Shown: positions 60,401 to 64,000 of the stretch, in pieces
How positions within the stretch are numbered: position 1 is the first letter of the stretch
How the letters are laid out: each line of letters starts with the position of its first letter
DNA from: Caprimulgus europaeus
Lineage: Eukaryota > Chordata > Aves > Caprimulgiformes > Caprimulgidae
Assembly: GCA_907165065.1 (NCBI GenBank)
Contig: OU015527.1
Location: forward strand, 23,821,686 to 23,885,685
Reading direction: 5' to 3'
Length of the DNA: 64,000 nt
Made by a program: the position numbers and the translations under genes
Notes under the pieces: model-generated
Told to the model about the DNA's origin: nothing
Seen by the model: the letters and a program-made list of their open reading frames with translations, nothing else
Database searches by the model: none

Positions 60401-61142
60401 ATTATCAGCCTGCAGAAGAGCTAGAATGATTGATAGAATGAACATGAAAAGAAAATGGAAATGTCAATGTATTTTAAAGCTGGTTTTGAGAAAAGAGCAA
60501 TAACGTACCTGATACAACAGGTGCAAACAGATAAATTATTCCTGTCTCTATGTTTTATAACTGTACAGAAAGCTTCATCAAAATTCCGAATTCTTAGAGA
60601 AGGGGACCGTGAATTAGGAAGGTCCCCCCTAAGAAAAGCATGTCTCTCTTAGGAGGGTCACTTGGGAGACAAATGGAAGAATTTGTTTATTGATTTAAAA
60701 AAAAAAAAGACACAAAAGGAAAGTCGTCCCAAGACTTGTGAAGATCAATCCCAGCAAAATTACAATTTTGATAAAAAATAGTATGAAGTATGAGAAGCTG
60801 TTACTCCTACAATAACTTCCTTCTTCTTCTTAACTGTCAGTGCTTCACCAAGATAAGGAGTTTAAATTTTGGAAGCAACAAGTATTGTGGAAATTATGTA
60901 ATTCTTTCACTGTTTTGGCATACCTTTGATATAAAAATGCCCCATAATTTTTATAGGAAATGCTTTTTTACATATAAATGTGCCAAGGTGATCCTAATGT
61001 TAAATGTTTGCATTTTTTCTTTGTCTTCTTATGTTCTTATCAGCCTTCTTGATCTGAGTAGAAAAAGTAAGGCAAAAGAGGGTGTTTCGGTATTCCCTTT
61101 TTGCCTCTTGTAAAACTATTAGTATTTACTAATTTTGGCATA
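54401..61142. other. Long AT-rich stretch, almost free of recognisable TEs
   Basis: About 6.7 kb with no CR1, LTR or gene recognised. Short open frames (for example 56580-56840, 60790-61113) have no domain. A-runs at about 58971-58984 and T-runs near 58157. Confidence 0.6.
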
Positions 61143-61580
61143 TGTGTTGGGTTTTAGGGGCAGGGCAGGGGGGTGGGGTGCATTTTATGTAGTGAGGAAA
61201 GAGGCTATAGTGATGGCCCCTGTGAGAAATTTCGAGAAGCTCCTGTGGCTCCTAAGGTTGACCTACCTCCAGCCCAGTCTGAGCCAATCAGTGATAGGGA
61301 AATGCCTCTTGACAGGAAGAATTGGTTTGGCAAGGAAGGAGAGAGACATCAGGAGACCAGACACCCATGTCAGCAAGAAGACTTGGGAGGGGAGTGTAAA
61401 TGGAGTCACCTGCAGCCCATAGATGTTCAATGGTAGAGCAGATACTGACATGTAGGCACAAAAGATCCCACACTAGAGCAGGAGGTTGTGCCTGAGGGCA
61501 GCTGTGATTAAGTTGAGTGCCTGTGACAGAGCAAGAAGACCCCAGAGATGCTCATATCAGAGGCAAACCAGTATGAGAAA
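61143..61580 (+). mobile_element. LTR 5' fragment of the subrepeat-bearing clan
   Basis: Begins TGTGTTGGGTTTTAGGGG; contains CCTCCAGCCCAGTCTGAGCC, TGCAGCCCATAGATG and CCCACACTAGAGCAGG, matching the U3 part of the LTR at 49724-50290. The U5 end is absent. Confidence 0.78.
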
Positions 61581-62817
61581 ACAACACTTAAATTACCTTG
61601 AATGTGTGCCTATCCCTTGTCCCAGAATTCCTATTCCATGCAGAAAAGCATTCCCTTGCTCTTCTGTAATGTTTAGTATTCAGAAGAGGTTAACAAAGTC
61701 CTATCTCCAAAATTTGGTTCTTGCACTTTCCTAGGGAGGCACTGTGTCCTTTATTTTTGTTCTGTGGAAGCATGTAGATGACAGAGCCAAGTAATCTCGC
61801 ACCTACACCCTGCTGCAGTCAGTCTTTTGCTCCTGAACAGTATTCTCAAGCTTATGACCAGATGGCACCATATATATTTGAAATTTGAGAGTGTGAGAAA
61901 GAAGCCATTATTTTTAGAGAAAACTATTTCTCCTAAAGGAAGAGAGAGCAGTTGGCCAGTGTTCTCCTGATGTATATTCTCCTGCGATTTGCTTCTTAAT
62001 GATATCTAAATGCTAAGGGACAAATACCTGTTGAAACCCAGCCTATCATTTTTTGTGAGGGGGAAACAATTTACTGAATGATCTGATTAATATGTTTTGG
62101 TAGAACAGACTGACTTTTTTTCCTCTTATGCAACAAAACTCCCACTGTGTTTTTATTTGTAACTTTTTTTTTTAATTCTTTGCTGTTGAGTAATTTCAAG
62201 GTAGGATTATGATATGAAAACAATCTTAATGAAAGTGACACATTTTAGGGTTTATTTCCCACTTCTTAAATAAACCATGAGAAGATCAATGGGCACTGAG
62301 CTACCTCTGAGGAAGAAGAAAGTAAAAAGAAGGACAAAGTGTGTGTGTGGCCATCTTTTTGTCTCATATTACTTTATTTTACATACTAGGAAAGAATGCT
62401 AAACATTGCATTTTATTTGTTACCGCTCAATAATAATAGGGTCAGTGATTTTGGAAAAGAAAGGAAAAAAAAAATTAAAAATATATTTTAAAAGTAGAAT
62501 GGTAATTATTTTAAGGGTGCTTCTAATTGTAATTTTTCTCCACTTTTGCTTTGGTTTAGCAGGTAAGGAAGACAGGGAACAAATATCTAAGTTAAGATTT
62601 TCTTGCGAGATATTTTATAGAAGGTCAACTTTGATTTTTCTAATTTTCTATTTTATTTTGTGTTGAAATTGTAATTTCTTTTGTAATTATATTCTTTACA
62701 GGGCTATCACATTTTTTATAACAATAGACTTTTCACTAAAAGAAATTAATTTATTCTGCTACACTTCTCTGAATTGATGAGTTTGAGTTTCAATGTTCAA
62801 CTGTATGAGTTTCAATT
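61581..62817. other. Unique AT-rich DNA, no gene recognised
   Basis: No TE or coding signal identified. Confidence 0.55.
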
Positions 62818-63588
62818 AGGCTAAATGCCAAGTTCTGCACTTTGGCTGCAACAACCCCCAATAGCACTACAAACTTGAGGAGGAGTGGCTGGAGAGCTGC
62901 TCAGCAGAGAGGGACCTAGGGTTGTTGATAGCTGTCTGACTATGAGTCAGCAGTGTGCCCAGGTGTCCAAGAAGATCAATAGCATCCTGGTTTGTAATCA
63001 GGAATAGTGTGGCTGGTAGGACAAGGGAAATTATCCTACCCCTGTACTCTGCACTGGTGAGGCTGCACCTCGAGTACTGTGTTCAGTTTTGGGCCTCTCA
63101 CTACAAGAAGGATATGGAAGTGCAGGAGCGTGTCCAGAGAAGGGCAGTGACGCTGGTGAAGGGTCTAGAGCACATGTCTTATGAGGAGTGGATGAAGGAA
63201 CTGAGGTTGTTTAGTCTGCAGAAAAGGAGGCTTGAGGGGAAAACTTATCACTCTCTACAACTACCTGAAGGGAGGGTGTAAAGAGGTGGGAAGCTTGGTC
63301 TGTTGAACCAAGTAAGAACTGGTAGGACAACAGGAAATGACCCCAAGTTGGGCTAAGGGAAGTTGAGGTTGGATATTAAGAAGAATTTATTTACTAAAAG
63401 AGCTATCGGGTATTGGCACATTTTGCTCAGGGCAGTGGTGGAGTCCCCGTCCCTGGAGGTATTGAAGAGTCATATAGACATAATGCTTAGGGACAGGCCT
63501 TAGTTGGGGACTTGTATGTTAGGTTAATGATTGGAATCCATGAGCTTAAATGTCCTTTCCAATCTAGGCAATTCTGTGATTCTGTGAT
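62818..63588 (+). mobile_element. CR1 LINE 3' fragment
   Basis: Starts just after the FADD box (AKCQVLHFG-like near 62822-62850). 62955-63281 encodes the C-terminal region ([23 protein letters not shown]), then the frame breaks. Complete 3' UTR ending with ATTCTGTGATTCTGTG at about 63571-63586. Similar in age to 51240-53268. Confidence 0.93.
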
Positions 63589-64000
63589 GGCATAGAATTG
63601 CATTCTAGCAGTCAGTTCATGTTACATGTGACAAGATGATAAACTCTTAAAACAGTCGATAATTTGCATCTTGAAAAAACTGGTTTCCATGAACCATCAC
63701 AAAGATTTATGACTGGGGTGCCTGGGCTCCTACCTTTGCTCTCTTGGATTTGACACCAAAATTCACTTTAATGTGTAAATTACAGATTTTAATAGGACTT
63801 GTGCTGATATTAACACTTAATAATTAATTTTAGGAAATTTTTATGTTACAGAGAGCAGGATTCCACAGACAAAATTGCCACTTGGACATAAGCACAAGTA
63901 GTGGAATGGGAGATGGTCAGTACTGGCTTGTATAGCTTAAATTTGAGGATCATCTAGTACATTTATTTATTTTGGGTATGTACTGTAGTTTCTAACATAG
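63589..64000. other. Unique AT-rich DNA to window end
   Basis: Nothing recognised. Confidence 0.55.

Noticed and set aside
60790..61113. 107-codon plus-strand frame rich in F, L, C
   Set aside because: T-rich low-complexity translation without a family match.
1..64000. tRNA, rRNA or known small RNA genes
   Set aside because: No cloverleaf with A/B boxes or rRNA segment was recognised by eye; a dedicated scan was not possible.

Overview
This looks like a gene-free, repeat-rich stretch of a bird genome. The evidence is a set of CR1 LINE copies whose 3' ends carry tandem 8-bp units (ATTCTATG/ATTCTGTG), together with solo LTRs of types typical of birds and ERVL-like and class I (gamma-type) endogenous retrovirus (ERV) remnants. 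I recognise no host exon, tRNA, rRNA or other cellular gene on either strand. By my boundaries CR1 fills about 15-16 kb and LTR/ERV sequence about 13 kb, so roughly 45% of the window is identifiable transposable element. That is far above a typical avian autosome and suggests a W-chromosome-like or other low-recombination, heterochromatic location (inference).

Layout: 1-1640 is a CR1/CR1 inverted junction. 1641-13380 is mostly unique AT-rich DNA with a solo LTR that has an intact 5-bp target duplication (5304-5932), a probable LTR (7080-7587) and an internally deleted LTR (9707-10125). 13381-16850 is a decayed plus-strand ERVL-type provirus: LTR end, primer binding site, gag, protease, reverse transcriptase and RNase H pieces, with no integrase or 3' LTR. 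19245-20890 is a CR1 and 21013-21100 a short LTR piece. 24088-25375 is a CR1 followed by an inverted CR1 piece. 25540-27744 holds two LTRs of one clan in opposite orientation. 28719-30284 is a minus CR1. 31510-36202 is a near full-length CR1 (ORF1 esterase region, then an endonuclease/RT ORF2) with a second CR1 inserted inside ORF1.

38387-42480 is a minus-strand class I ERV remnant reading RT, RNase H, integrase, Env transmembrane subunit, 3' LTR from right to left. Its env is interrupted by a minus CR1 that is itself interrupted by a plus CR1 fragment. 42861-43879, 49724-50686, 53643-54400 and 61143-61580 are further LTRs of the clan seen at 9.7 and 25-28 kb. 45450-46845 is another nested CR1 group. 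48935-49040, 51240-53268 and 62818-63588 are older plus-strand CR1 copies. 54401-61142 is a long, nearly TE-free AT-rich stretch.

No coding unit here looks functional: every CR1 ORF2 or retroviral pol piece carries stops, frameshifts, deletions or lost catalytic residues. I found no convincing new biological system. The informative content is the order of nested insertions, the integration footprints, the rearranged junctions and a few unexplained internal repeats.
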